Positions 1 to 9,403 of a stretch of DNA of 56,375 bases are shown piece by piece. The stretch lies in assembly GCA_012032815.1 (NCBI GenBank), contig JAAUQD010000005.1, forward strand, positions 1-56,375, written 5' to 3'. A program made the translations under genes and the position numbers. The stretch is from Flammeovirgaceae bacterium (GTDB lineage Bacteria; Bacteroidota; Bacteroidia; Cytophagales; Cyclobacteriaceae). Under the pieces are notes generated by a model, which was given only the letters and a program-made list of their open reading frames with translations, had not been told where the DNA came from and did no database searches. Position 1 is the stretch's first letter. Every line of letters starts with the position of its first letter.

Positions 1-345
1 GATTGCTTGTTTTATCAAGTCGAGAAGAATGGCATCTTTGGGAAGGTCTTTAAGGTTGGTAATCTTACCGAAATGGCCCATAGCACCTTCGCCCAAATTT
101 TTCATTACCCGTTTTGTGTCTGTCATCAAATCTCCTTTCCAAAATCCAAAAGTGCAATGGGCTTTGAAGCCTGCCATGAAACATAACATTCCCTTGTACT
201 CAAAATGAGGAAATCCCCACTTTATGGTTTCTGTTATTGAAGGGTTGGCCTGATGCACCAGAATTCGTAGGTGCTTTAATATCGGTTTTGCAAAAGGCTG
301 TGCTTTGTCAATATAAGCATCAATGCGTGAATCTCTTTTGTCCAA
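1..345 (-). CDS. DUF1801 domain protein, 3' end outside window
   Basis: The minus strand is open from about 345 down to the left edge and reads DSRIDAYIDKAQPFAKP, then IKWGFPHF and CTFGFWKG, which is the pattern of small DUF1801 proteins. Their biochemical role is not established. The C-terminus lies outside the window. No ATG is present in this frame: the nearest candidates are a TTG at 345 and a TTG further upstream near 373, so the start is unsure, and an indel near the start is possible given how many occur in this window. It is divergent from the CotH-like gene at 411. A second, different DUF1801 gene lies at 2692-3102. Confidence 0.7.
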   Translation of the reverse strand, partial: MDKRDSRIDAYIDKAQPFAKPILKHLRILVHQANPSITETIKWGFPHFEYKGMLCFMAGFKAHCTFGFWKGDLMTDTKRVMKNLGEGAMGHFGKITNLKDLPKDAILLDLIKQAI

Positions 346-410
346 GTGGCAATGAATAATTTTATTAGCTAAATTAGTAAGCCTCAAGGATAAAACTAAA
401 ATATAACCCC

Positions 411-1568
411 ATGAAGAAGCTGTTTATTCTTTTGTTTATTCTGTGCTACAGTACGCTTGCGCAGTCACAAAAAGAAGAATCTGCCTTTCCGGAAATTCGA
501 ATTAGCCTCTCCGACAATCAATTCAAGAAATTAGTGAGTAGTCAGGGTATGAAGATGGATTTAAAGGATGCCATCATGCTGATAAACGGGGATACCGTAA
601 GGGTTAAAGAAATCCATAGCCGCGGTAATAACTCATTGAATTACAAGCGGAAATCATTGGCGGTGGATTTATCTGAGAAAGTAACTATCCGTCAAAATGG
701 CGAAAAAATAAAACTTAAAAATTTTGACTTGTTGAATTTGGTGATGGATCATAATCTATGGCATAACCGTTGGGCCTTTTTGAGCATGTCCAAACTTGGA
801 TTATTTCCACTATACAACTCCTTCTGCAAGCTTTGGATTAATGATGTTCATCAGGGTATTTACTTATTAGTCGAAAAACCGTCATCGTTTACGGATGATG
901 TTGGAAGTCCATTTACCATTCGCAGAGGTCCTCAACATAAGGTGGATAAGGAGTACATAAAGACGGATTCGAAAGAGGAAATTAAAAATTACCGGCAGCA
1001 ATATCGGTTGATTTATGAAACGATCAGGGTAGAAACGGGATCTGGTTTGTTTGATCGGCTGGCCGGGATCATTGATCTTCCGCAATATTTTTCATGGCTC
1101 GCGTTCAATTATTTTGTCATGAATGGAGACTACGCAGACGAATTATTTATGTATATCCATCCCGAATCAAAATTATACGCTGTAATTCCATGGGATTATG
1201 ATGACATTATTCGTCCTGCGCCCCATGAAGGCTGGGAGCAAAAGAATGCACTGGCAAAGAATAAATTGATCTTTTCTTCTGAAGAATCGCTGGACGTAGC
1301 CATTGTAAACGATCCCTTTGTCTATAATGAATACTTAAAAAGTTTTAAGAAAGTTTTAGATGCGCTGGATGAAGACCTTGTAAAAAGCCTGGCAGCTAAG
1401 GTGCTGGACGAATTGAAAGTACTTTCTGAAGATCCTGAGGTTTCGGAAGCCACACCTTTTTTGGGGAAAGAACCTTTCGACCTGATTGAGGCCGAGAAAG
1501 ATATAAAAACAACCATCGATTTTATTTTCTCCCGCAGGACTTTAATCTTGAGTCAAATTGACGAGTAA
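411..1568 (+). CDS. Secreted CotH-like (spore-coat-kinase fold) protein
   Basis: This is a 385-residue protein with a clear N-terminal signal peptide (MKKLFILLFILCYSTLAQSQ). After it come the hallmarks of the CotH family: a RGNNSLNYKRKSL segment near residue 65 in the position of the family's RGN..K.S motif, GIYLLVEKP near residue 150, and IPWDYDDIIRP near residue 260, which carries the acidic metal-binding residues. CotH proteins have an atypical protein-kinase fold and phosphorylate surface proteins in Bacillus; in Bacteroidota they are usually secreted proteins of unknown target. The gene is intact and stands alone. It converges with the next gene with no space between the two stops. Family assignment is good; activity here is inference. 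Confidence 0.75.
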   Translation: MKKLFILLFILCYSTLAQSQKEESAFPEIRISLSDNQFKKLVSSQGMKMDLKDAIMLINGDTVRVKEIHSRGNNSLNYKRKSLAVDLSEKVTIRQNGEKIKLKNFDLLNLVMDHNLWHNRWAFLSMSKLGLFPLYNSFCKLWINDVHQGIYLLVEKPSSFTDDVGSPFTIRRGPQHKVDKEYIKTDSKEEIKNYRQQYRLIYETIRVETGSGLFDRLAGIIDLPQYFSWLAFNYFVMNGDYADELFMYIHPESKLYAVIPWDYDDIIRPAPHEGWEQKNALAKNKLIFSSEESLDVAIVNDPFVYNEYLKSFKKVLDALDEDLVKSLAAKVLDELKVLSEDPEVSEATPFLGKEPFDLIEAEKDIKTTIDFIFSRRTLILSQIDE

Positions 1569-2462
1569 TTATTTAACTCGGTGGTAGTAGAAATCATATT
1601 CTGTTGTCCAGGTTTTACCATCGTCATTTGATAGTTCGCTAAACTGTCTTACCTGATCAGGATTCAAGTTGAAAAAGGTAAGTCTTCGGGTAGTCTGATT
1701 CTGATCGGACTTCGTGAAGAAGATCATTTTAGTATCGTCTAAGTATCCATCAACGAACTCAATGACTGCACCTTTGTCGTCAACCCACGTTTGCATCCAT
1801 TTTTCTGTAGTTGCATTATAAAGATTAAAACTTTTTCCGGAATAATCATTGGGTGGTGCAGTTGTCCAATTTTCGTAGATGATGCAATCTCCTAAAATAA
1901 GTTGGATGCTGCTTTTTCCAGCTGGTTGTCCTGCTGCGTTGACAACATTCCACTCGCCAATCCAGAAATCAAACTGCCGGTTTGCTGCATTATAACGGCA
2001 TGGAATGACTGCCTGCTTCAATCGTTCATGAATCGGTTACAAACGCGGATCCTTTTTTAATGGGGTAAGCATGCTATCATTTTCAAATCGGGTGAGTTGT
2101 GCAAAGCCATTGGTCATCGATAAATCTAAGTGCTTAAATGCCATGTCTGGCTCTCCTGATCTGGCATATGCCCTGGCAAGGTGATACAATGGCTGTGCAT
2201 TATTATTACTTAGTTTAACGGACTCTTCCAGTATAGAGATTGCTTTCCTGGTGTTTCCCATTTCGGATAGTGCAACTCCCAGACGATTTTTAGCTTGCCA
2301 ATTTGTTGGTTCGGTTTCACATATTTTTTCATATGCCGTCTTAGCATTACTCCAATCACTGCTGATAAAGAAAGCATTGGCGACTTGACGTTCTTCAGTG
2401 GTGATTTGCCCGATGCATTTCCAATATGAAAAAATGGCAAGAAGAATGATTACTTTTTTCAT
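1569..2462 (-). CDS. Secreted TPR protein with C-terminal DUF1579-like domain, interrupted by an in-frame TAA
   Basis: The frame starts at 2462 with a signal peptide (MKKVIILLAIFSYWKCIGQ), then two to three TPR units (AKTAYEKICETEPTNWQAKN, AISILEESVKLS). It stops at TAA 2037-2039 after LKKDPRL. The same frame resumes at once as PIHERLKQAV and continues as a beta-rich domain (RQFDFWIGEWNV, IQLILGDCIIYENW) to 1569. The two halves are exactly in register, 147 codons from the ATG to the next possible start (TTG 2021), so no frameshift is involved. The resumed text reads naturally as one protein, about 297 codons. I infer a single gene with one substituted codon (for example AAA or CAA to TAA) or a sequencing error. 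DUF1579 is my best domain guess, not a certainty. Confidence 0.7.
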
Positions 2463-2691
2463 GATTTCTGTTTTTCACAATTTACAGTTATTGAGAGTGC
2501 AATTTGATCACGGGAAAGGGGGTATAATTAATAATTGTAAATAATTAATCAGAGTGAATTGTAATTTTTAACTACACGCCTGATCACATGTATGGCAGAA
2601 AATTCTTAATGGTGTCAGTCGTTAGAGAATTGTGTTAGGAGTAATTCTGAGTATGGATAGTAAAGAATAATTCGAAGCCATCATTATTTTT
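2463..2691. other. AT-rich intergenic stretch
   Basis: These 229 bases separate two minus-strand genes. I find no open frame of note, no tRNA and no strong hairpin. It should contain the promoter of the TPR gene that begins at 2462, but I cannot point to a convincing TAnnTTTG element on the minus strand. Confidence 0.4.
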
Positions 2692-3102
2692 TCATTTTTT
2701 TGACAAGGAGACAACCGACTTTTTAATTATTTGATTCAGTACTTTTTTATCAACATCACTGAGTCGCTTTATATAAAGGCAGCTAACTGAAGTTTTGCAC
2801 TTCCCAAGTTTTTTCAAAAGGTCACCGGATTTACTAAATCCGGACATGATATATATCGTCAGGTTTTGTTTGCGAGGGGAGAAACCAGTAAGAGGCCAAT
2901 CACCTTCGCGTCCGCTTTCATACTTGTATCGGTACGAACCGAAACCGATAATGCTTGCTCCCCACATGCTGGGTTCTGATTTGGTTGCCTTCATCATCAT
3001 GTCAAGAATTTCAAACGAATCTATTCGTTTTTGCTCATCCACAATGGAATTGAGAAATTTAGTTACGCTTAATTTATTTTTCTTTGTTTTCAATTCAGCC
3101 AT
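2692..3102 (-). CDS. DUF1801 domain protein
   Basis: This is a 136-residue soluble protein. It has the DUF1801 layout: a helical start (TKFLNSIVDEQKRIDSFEIL), then SEPSMWGASIIGFGSYRYKY, then a central strand segment (NLTIYIMSGF) and a LGKCKTSVSCLYIKRLSDVD tail. The family belongs to the YdhG/YdeI-like group and its biochemical role is unknown. It sits 18 bases downstream of the gene at 3121-3648 on the same strand, so the two may be co-transcribed. It differs in sequence from the DUF1801 gene at the left edge, so this is not a recent duplication. Confidence 0.8.
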   Translation of the reverse strand: MAELKTKKNKLSVTKFLNSIVDEQKRIDSFEILDMMMKATKSEPSMWGASIIGFGSYRYKYESGREGDWPLTGFSPRKQNLTIYIMSGFSKSGDLLKKLGKCKTSVSCLYIKRLSDVDKKVLNQIIKKSVVSLSKK

Positions 3103-3120
3103 ATCTCAAAAATTTTATTT

Positions 3121-3648
3121 TTAGTTTTTTATAATTAATGCCGGAGCAGCCCAGGTAATGGTATCGCCAAGAATTTTGCTAGTGTAATTAACAACTTCCA
3201 ACCGATTGGGGATTACTTTTATGAGTATATAGGAATTTTTTCGGTCGGGATAAAAATCTTTCCACTCCTCCTTCCAACGGTTTGATTTTTCATGGTCTTC
3301 ATTAACCAACTCCGCTTTTCCATTGATCGTTACATATCCGGGTATTGATTGTTCGAAGTAATACATCGAAACGTTTGGATTATTTTTAATGTGAGTTACT
3401 TTCCTGCTTTTTGGATTGGTGGCCAGCCAAACCACAAAATCTTTTTCGGGAAGAAACGGATCCATGGTGCGTGCGTGAGGCCGACCATTATCATCAATGG
3501 TAATCAAAGCACAATATTTTGCTTTTTGTATGATATCCAGTGCGGCCTGTTCAATTTCTAAACGTTGATCTGACTGACTAAAGGAAGAGAAATTGGAAAG
3601 GATTCCAATTGTAAGAATTATTCTGAATTTGAAATGAATCAAACTCAT
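3121..3648 (-). CDS. Pyridoxamine 5'-phosphate oxidase-family protein, exported
   Basis: This 175-residue protein has the split-barrel flavin-binding pattern of the PNPOx-like family: AKYCALITIDDNGRPHARTM near residue 45, FVVWLATNPKSRKVTHIKNN, then VSMYYFEQSIPGYVTINGKAEL. Members bind FMN or F420 or act as general stress proteins. It is unusual in starting with a signal-like segment (IILTIGILSNFSSFSQS), so it may act outside the cytoplasm. The substrate cannot be told. It lies just upstream of the DUF1801 gene and probably shares its transcript. Confidence 0.75.
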   Translation of the reverse strand: MSLIHFKFRIILTIGILSNFSSFSQSDQRLEIEQAALDIIQKAKYCALITIDDNGRPHARTMDPFLPEKDFVVWLATNPKSRKVTHIKNNPNVSMYYFEQSIPGYVTINGKAELVNEDHEKSNRWKEEWKDFYPDRKNSYILIKVIPNRLEVVNYTSKILGDTITWAAPALIIKN

Positions 3649-3747
3649 AACCGAATTTAAATATCGGACGATCCGTTAAATTTGACACGGTTGAAAGCCA
3701 TCGCTTTGATCAACCAGTTTGGAAGAGGTTTGTTTGGTTCTCTTTTT

Positions 3748-4737
3748 CTAAGATTGATATTCCAATTTAATCTTTTTTAATAAGGGTACCTTGTGCGTCT
3801 CAACGAATTCAACTAAAGTGCCATCCGGATCCTCGATATACCCCCAGTGTCCGTTAGCATCACCCATATCAAAAGAGTCATCACTAAGTACCCGAAACGG
3901 AAAACCTTTTTCTTTACACTCCAGGGTTAAGGCATGCATATTTCGGATGTCAAAACAGACGTGGATAAATCCGAGATCACCCCAATAACGGTTTTCGAAA
4001 ATTTTATTCGGTGTACGTGACAGGGATTGAATTAGTTCTATCTGACTATCACCAAAAAGCCGACTAAATCCACCAGTGCGGTCTTTAGCATGTCCTAACA
4101 ACACTCTTCTGAAGTTGCCCTCACCGCCTGGAATTGATGATAAATCTTCAAATGCACCTGTCTTGTCGTAAATGACTTCATCGTAACCAAGTACATCGGC
4201 ATAAAGAACCATGGATTTCTCGATATCCGAAACCCCTAATGTGCAACCAAAAATTCCTCCGGTGTCCATTCTGTTTTTGGCATACCATGAATTGAATTCT
4301 TTAATCTGGAGCAAATTACCATAGGGATCAGTCAGGTAAAACGATTTAAACCCATCAGGATCGGTAACAATTTCTGAAATAATATTAGTCCCTTTTTCTT
4401 TCAGACGATTGAAGCTGTCTGTGACTTTTTTAGTTTTTATTTTGGCGATGTTGATTCCAAAATCACCCAGCAGTATGTCGTTGATTGGAGGCTGAGGTTG
4501 TCGCTCCAGATATTGCCATATTTCATACCCGCTGCCACCTTGCAGGTTAAGCGCTAGTATTGCTCTTTTTTTACGAGGCTTGCCACCCATATACGGGGCC
4601 ATGTAAGTAGCCTCGTTTTTATCATCAAAAACAGAAATGTCTGCACCGAGACGAGTGGCATACCACTCAAAAGCTTCTGTGGCGTTCTCCACACCAACAC
4701 CAATTTGTTGAATGCCATAAATAAGCTTTTGCTTCAT
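3748..4737 (-). CDS. Two-domain VOC (glyoxalase/dioxygenase superfamily) protein
   Basis: This is a 329-residue protein made of two vicinal-oxygen-chelate modules. The first covers roughly residues 8-135 (IQQIGVGVENATEAFEWYAT ... DPYGNLLQIKEF). The second covers roughly 155-315 (GCTLGVSDIEKSMVLYADVLGYDEV ... GFIHVCFDIRN ... EDPDGTLVEFVETHKVP). The arrangement recalls ring-cleaving dioxygenases and 4-hydroxyphenylpyruvate dioxygenase-like proteins. Candidate metal ligands are the H in FIHVCFD and the E in LVEFVE. The substrate is unknown. The gene is intact and ends 99 bases before the start of the 3648 gene. Confidence 0.8.
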   Translation of the reverse strand: MKQKLIYGIQQIGVGVENATEAFEWYATRLGADISVFDDKNEATYMAPYMGGKPRKKRAILALNLQGGSGYEIWQYLERQPQPPINDILLGDFGINIAKIKTKKVTDSFNRLKEKGTNIISEIVTDPDGFKSFYLTDPYGNLLQIKEFNSWYAKNRMDTGGIFGCTLGVSDIEKSMVLYADVLGYDEVIYDKTGAFEDLSSIPGGEGNFRRVLLGHAKDRTGGFSRLFGDSQIELIQSLSRTPNKIFENRYWGDLGFIHVCFDIRNMHALTLECKEKGFPFRVLSDDSFDMGDANGHWGYIEDPDGTLVEFVETHKVPLLKKIKLEYQS

Positions 4738-4855
4738 GGTTTAATTTAGAACAATCGGTAGCTCTTTATCGATAGCTGGCAAGATAAAAAAATCCCCACA
4801 ATCAAGCCCGCTTTTTGGCCAAACGATCGACAAAGGATTTGAAGGGTTCCCGTAA

Positions 4856-5203
4856 TTATTTTTTCTTTTTCTTGTCAGATGCCTTTGCAAACTTATTAAA
4901 CGCCAAAGCGAGGTTAATCCAAGAGGAAAGATCTGCAGCTCGTGAAGTGCCTTCTGAGCTAATAAAAACAAACCCTTTCATAGGCTTTCCTGTAAAATTC
5001 ATTTCGCGGCACCCCCTTTTTTCAAGCGCGGTTTCATACTCTTCTGGAGCAATGCGCGCCATCAAATCATCCTGAAGAATTCCTACGCACATCTTTCCAT
5101 TTACCATAAAGGTTAATCCACCCATCATTTTCTTTTCTTCAACTCTTTTTAACGATGAGAGTTGTTCACGGACACGGTCGGCAAGTTTTTCATTGAACGC
5201 CAT
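4856..5203 (-). CDS. TfoX N-terminal-domain protein
   Basis: This 115-residue protein matches the TfoX/Sxy N-terminal domain: LADRVREQLSSL, then EEKKMMGGLTFMVNGKMCVGI, GCREMNFTGKPMKGFVFI, and a lysine-rich end (KASDKKKKK). Stand-alone TfoX-N proteins are common; in gamma-proteobacteria the full-length protein controls competence, but here only this domain is present and the role is unknown. A 115-base gap to the VOC gene downstream holds nothing recognisable. Confidence 0.85.
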   Translation of the reverse strand: MAFNEKLADRVREQLSSLKRVEEKKMMGGLTFMVNGKMCVGILQDDLMARIAPEEYETALEKRGCREMNFTGKPMKGFVFISSEGTSRAADLSSWINLALAFNKFAKASDKKKKK

Positions 5204-5244
5204 GGTTCAATTTACAAAATTTATGAATTTATGGGTGAGAAATT

Positions 5245-7194
5245 CTAATCCTCTCTTTTAATCGAAACAGAGCTCACGGGACCTACCATAATGGGTACAT
5301 TTTCGACTTCAACATTGGCAAGCTCCAGCCCGTACATCTTTTCAGTAGGAAAACTCAATCGCTTTATAATTCGATAACCTTGAATAACAAGATTATCAAA
5401 CGTTGAGATTTCACTATCTACCGAGGCAAGAGAATGAAGAATGATGAATTTAAAATCGGCTGAGAGGTTGTGTTTTTTAAGGGAATCATAATGGCTGACT
5501 AAATCAATTTCTCCATTATCTGCCATATCATGCAGAATTTTGTTGAACAGCAGATTAACCCGGTGATCGGCCTTGAATCCAAGACTAATTCTGATAAAAA
5601 AACATTTTTTAGGAATTATAGTATCAACTGAATACTTACTTGCAAACGGACTGTTTACGGTATCCACGTGGATAAACCAATACACATCAGCACGTTTTGG
5701 TCTCTTCTTAAAAATTGAATAGATAATGTTGGAGTCAATATACTGATTGCTTTTTGCAACCGCCATATAAACCAGGTTAGTGGCTTCTTTTGGTATGGAA
5801 GTGTCTGATTGCAAATCCTGGATCAGCGGCATGTAGTGCTTGAGATCAACAAACTCGGTATGGCGTTCGCGAAGACCTCTTGCTTTCATCAATACGAACA
5901 TCATAATAAAAAAGGCTGCAGCGATCATGATGGGAAACCATCCGCCATGAGCGAATTTGTTCAGGTTGGATATCAGGAACATTCCTTCCAGCGAAAAGAA
6001 AATCAGAGCAAGAGCAGCAGAGCGTAACATGGACTTCTTTGCGGTAGAGAAGAAAAATACCAGGAGAGTTGTGGTCATTAACATATCGAGGGTAATGGCC
6101 AATCCATAAGCCCCCTCCATGGCTGATGATTCTCTGAAAATCAAAACAACAGCTATTGTTCCTGCCAGCAGTATCCAATTGATTGATGGAATATATATCT
6201 GACCCAGGTTAGTGCTGGGATATCTGACCCGCGTATTTGGCCACAGTTTAAGTTTCATGGCTTCATTCACAAGAGTAAACGTTCCGGAAATCAGAGCCTG
6301 GCTGGCGATGATAGCGGCCATGGATGCAATAACGATGCTGAACAATAAAAATCCATCGGGTACAATAGCGTAAAAAGGAATTTGTCCATTGAGTTGTGTT
6401 CCTTCTTGAGTGAGCAGCCAGGCGGCCTGTCCGAAATAATTAATCAACAAAGAAATTTTAACAAAGCCCCAACCCACACGAATGTTTTCCTTGCCACAGT
6501 GACCCAAATCGGAATAAAGTGCTTCGGCTCCAGTCGTGCAAAGGAAAACCGCGCCTAACAACCAGAACCCACCGGGGTATTGTGTAAGGAGGTTCCACGC
6601 ATAAATGGGATTGATGGCTTTCAGAACGGCCAGGTTATGGATGAGGTGATATCCTCCAAACACAGCAATGGAAGCAAACCAAACTGACATCACCGGACCA
6701 AAGAATTTTCCTACGACACTTGTGCCGGACTGCTGAAAAAAGAAAAGCAGTATCAGTATAATGATCACTACAGGCACTGTTGGGAAGTCTGGATTGTTGA
6801 TCGTCAAACCTTCTATGGCGGAAGTGATACTGATGGCCGGTGTAATGAACCCATCCGAAATCAACATGGCGCATCCGAAAATAGCTGGATAAACAACCCA
6901 CTTGACTTTGTATCTCCTCACCAATGCGTAAAGTGAAAAGATTCCACCTTCACCTTTATTGTCGGCATTCAAGGCGAGGTATACGTATTTGATTGAAGTT
7001 ATTAGTGTCAGCGTCCAGAAAACGCAAGAGACGCCACCTAATATTAATTCTTCGTTGATGACATTTGTTCCAACTATTGCCTTGAATACATAGAGAGGCG
7101 AGGTACCGATATCTCCATAAATGATTCCAAGTGATACGAGAACACCTACCGCTGAAATTTTTTCCCTAAACCCTTCTTTTTTAGAATCACTCAT
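5245..7194 (-). CDS. kup: KUP-type potassium uptake protein
   Basis: This 649-residue polytopic membrane protein is of the KUP/HAK/KT family. The N-terminal signature is clear (GIIYGDIGTSPLYVFKAI near residue 24), followed by about twelve membrane segments up to roughly residue 440 and a C-terminal cytoplasmic part. It imports K+ with protons across the inner membrane. Its start overlaps the stop of ndh (7191-8492) by four bases, so the two form one transcriptional unit and probably share translation coupling. The length matches the family. Confidence 0.95.
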   Translation of the reverse strand: MSDSKKEGFREKISAVGVLVSLGIIYGDIGTSPLYVFKAIVGTNVINEELILGGVSCVFWTLTLITSIKYVYLALNADNKGEGGIFSLYALVRRYKVKWVVYPAIFGCAMLISDGFITPAISITSAIEGLTINNPDFPTVPVVIIILILLFFFQQSGTSVVGKFFGPVMSVWFASIAVFGGYHLIHNLAVLKAINPIYAWNLLTQYPGGFWLLGAVFLCTTGAEALYSDLGHCGKENIRVGWGFVKISLLINYFGQAAWLLTQEGTQLNGQIPFYAIVPDGFLLFSIVIASMAAIIASQALISGTFTLVNEAMKLKLWPNTRVRYPSTNLGQIYIPSINWILLAGTIAVVLIFRESSAMEGAYGLAITLDMLMTTTLLVFFFSTAKKSMLRSAALALIFFSLEGMFLISNLNKFAHGGWFPIMIAAAFFIMMFVLMKARGLRERHTEFVDLKHYMPLIQDLQSDTSIPKEATNLVYMAVAKSNQYIDSNIIYSIFKKRPKRADVYWFIHVDTVNSPFASKYSVDTIIPKKCFFIRISLGFKADHRVNLLFNKILHDMADNGEIDLVSHYDSLKKHNLSADFKFIILHSLASVDSEISTFDNLVIQGYRIIKRLSFPTEKMYGLELANVEVENVPIMVGPVSSVSIKRED

Positions 7195-8492
7195 AGTTTT
7201 TCATCAGGACGACCAATAATGAGTCTATTGCTTCGATCATAAGAAAAGTAACTCCAAAGCCAGCTAAAAAAAGTAAAGACCTTATTCCGGAATCCTATTA
7301 TTGAAATCAAGTGGACAAACATCCATAAGAACCAGGCAAAAAATCCCTGCGTTTTGAATTTGCCAATGTCAACAACAGCACGGTTGCGTCCTATCGTAGC
7401 CATGCTGCCCATATCTTTGTACTTAAAAGGTTTCAAATCTCTTTTCTCAAAGATTCGCTTCAGGTTGTTTGCCAGCAGTCGACCTTGCTGCATTGCGGGC
7501 TGTGCCATCTGGGGATGACCATTTGGAAATTTTACGTCTCCTTCCATTTGTGCTACATCACCGATTGCAAAAATATTGTTGTAGCCTTTTACACGATTGT
7601 AGTGATCAACCATCAATCTTTTTCCTCGTCCCAGACTTTCAGCTTTAATTCCATGGATAGGATTACCCATTACACCTGCTGCCCACATCAATGTTCGTGA
7701 GATCAGTTTTTCTTCATTGGTAAAAGTAACGGTATAACCATCATAAGACTTTACAGCATGATTCAACAGGACTTTAACACCCATATCTTCCAAATACTTT
7801 AGTGCTTTATCCGATGCCTTTTGTGACATGCCATTTAATACACGCGGACCGGCTTCAACCAAGTAAATATCCATCTGGCGAATATCCAGTTCTTTATAAT
7901 CATGCGGGAAGACATGGTTCTTAAGTTCTGCAAGAGCTCCCGCCAATTCAACACCCGTAGGTCCTCCTCCAACAATAACATAATCCATCAGACTGTTCAT
8001 AACCTCATTGTCATCCGTTAGTAAGGCAAATTCAAGATTGCGGATAATTCGGTTGCGAAGAACGATGGAATCGGTAATGGTTTTCATGGAAAAGGCATTT
8101 TGCTGAACTTCTTCCATTCCATAGAAATTTGTGGTTGCACCGGTAGCCAAAATGAGGTAGTCGTAATGAATGCTGCCAATGGACGTTTCAATAATGTTTT
8201 CCTCAGGCTTTATAAGGTTCACTTCGCCTAATCGGAAATAGAAATCAGATCGCCCGCTAAATCGTTTCCTGAATGGGAATACAATTGAATTGGTCTCCAG
8301 CCCCGAAGTTGCCACCTGATATAAAAGGGGTTGAAACGTATGATGATTGTACTTATCGAACAATACCACCTGGGCATTGATTCCTTTCAAGTCTTTTGCT
8401 ACTTCCAGCCCTCCAAAACCTCCTCCTATGATGATAATTCTGGGTTTGCCCTGGTCAGCGATCCTTGCTTTTGTGTAGATCTGTTTGGGCAT
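7191..8492 (-). CDS. ndh: Type II NADH dehydrogenase
   Basis: This 433-residue pyridine nucleotide-disulfide family flavoprotein has an FAD-binding GGGFGGLEVAKDL motif near residue 22, a second nucleotide-binding VIVGGGPTGVELAGAL near residue 172, and the NDH-2-type NIFAIGDVAQMEG segment near 303. A hydrophobic C-terminal region (FFAWFLWMFVHLISIIGF) would attach it to the inner membrane face. It passes electrons from NADH to quinone without pumping. It is the first gene of the ndh-kup pair. The start is an ATG at 8492; the divergent gene begins at 8636. Confidence 0.9.
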   Translation of the reverse strand: MPKQIYTKARIADQGKPRIIIIGGGFGGLEVAKDLKGINAQVVLFDKYNHHTFQPLLYQVATSGLETNSIVFPFRKRFSGRSDFYFRLGEVNLIKPEENIIETSIGSIHYDYLILATGATTNFYGMEEVQQNAFSMKTITDSIVLRNRIIRNLEFALLTDDNEVMNSLMDYVIVGGGPTGVELAGALAELKNHVFPHDYKELDIRQMDIYLVEAGPRVLNGMSQKASDKALKYLEDMGVKVLLNHAVKSYDGYTVTFTNEEKLISRTLMWAAGVMGNPIHGIKAESLGRGKRLMVDHYNRVKGYNNIFAIGDVAQMEGDVKFPNGHPQMAQPAMQQGRLLANNLKRIFEKRDLKPFKYKDMGSMATIGRNRAVVDIGKFKTQGFFAWFLWMFVHLISIIGFRNKVFTFFSWLWSYFSYDRSNRLIIGRPDEKL

Positions 8493-8603
8493 TGTTAATA
8501 CTAATTACTAAAACGGGTGCCAATTTACAGGTTGTAAAGTTATTTCGTAGAAATATGAAACATATTTTATCCCGAGCATGAATAGAATGCAATAATTGAA
8601 TCT

Positions 8604-8611
8604 TAATTTTG
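8604..8611 (+). promoter_or_regulatory. Possible Bacteroidota -7 element (TAATTTTG)
   Basis: TAATTTTG fits the TAnnTTTG -7 consensus of Bacteroidota and lies 25 bases before the ATG of the coiled-coil lipoprotein. No TTG at the usual 17-23 base spacing is visible upstream, so this is a half match only. Confidence 0.4.
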
Positions 8612-8635
8612 CCAAAACGATTAAACCAATTATCC

Positions 8636-9382
8636 ATGAAAAACCTTCTTTTTGGAATAGGAATTACTTCTCTTTTAATGAGTTGTGGTGGCGAAGAAAA
8701 AGCTAAGATGCAAACTCAAATTGATTCATTACGGTCTGAATTACAAACAAGTCAGCAATTTGTAGAAACTCTACAGGAAGTTGGTGTGTTGATGGATTCA
8801 ATTGATGCAAGCCGACAGGTATTACGAGTAAATATGGTAGAGGGAACTACATATGATGACTACACCTCGCGTATGAAAGACCTTAATAATTACGTTAAGG
8901 AAACTCAAAACAGGATTGTTGACCTCGAAAAAGCCCTTAAAAAGTCCAAAGGAAATGTAAATTCCTACGCAGCTACTATTAAAAAGCTCAAGGCTGATTT
9001 GGAAGCAAAAAACAACGAGATCGCTCAACTTCAGGAGCAGGTTGAGAAGTACCGAAACGAAAATCAAAATTTGATTAATGTAGTTGCTCTTCAAGAGGCC
9101 GAGTTAACCGACAAGGAGGCTAAAATTATTACCAAGGAACAGGAGCTTGCTTTGATTGAAGCTCGTATTCAGGAGTTAATGATACAATCGAAGATGACGG
9201 AAGGTGAAGCTTATTATGCTCGTGGTGAAGCCGTGGAAGAGGCAGCCGCCAGAACTAAACTTGCTCCTCGCAAGAAAAAAGAAACGTTGCAAGAAGCATT
9301 GGATTTGTATAAGAAAGCATTGTCATTAGGAAATGATAAAGCCCAGCCCAAAATAACAGAACTGGAGAAGAAGCTTAAATAG
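8636..9382 (+). CDS. Coiled-coil lipoprotein
   Basis: I take the start at ATG 8636, giving about 248 residues with a lipoprotein signal (FGIGITSLLMSCGG, lipid cysteine near residue 18). The rest is almost entirely coiled coil (KMQTQIDSLRSELQTSQQFV, then long runs rich in K, E, N and L). It ends in a charged segment with a TPR-like helix pair (ALDLYKKALSLGND). It is probably anchored in the envelope, facing the periplasm. No enzyme motif is seen. A good terminator follows at 9404. Function unknown. Confidence 0.8.
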   Translation: MKNLLFGIGITSLLMSCGGEEKAKMQTQIDSLRSELQTSQQFVETLQEVGVLMDSIDASRQVLRVNMVEGTTYDDYTSRMKDLNNYVKETQNRIVDLEKALKKSKGNVNSYAATIKKLKADLEAKNNEIAQLQEQVEKYRNENQNLINVVALQEAELTDKEAKIITKEQELALIEARIQELMIQSKMTEGEAYYARGEAVEEAAARTKLAPRKKKETLQEALDLYKKALSLGNDKAQPKITELEKKLK

Positions 9383-9403
9383 GAATTGATCTTACGGATT
9401 AAT

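Noticed and set aside
4741-4971. A 76-residue reading frame on the minus strand starting inside the TfoX-like gene.
   Set aside because: It overlaps the TfoX gene in another frame, has an unlikely composition, and the TfoX frame is clearly the coding one.
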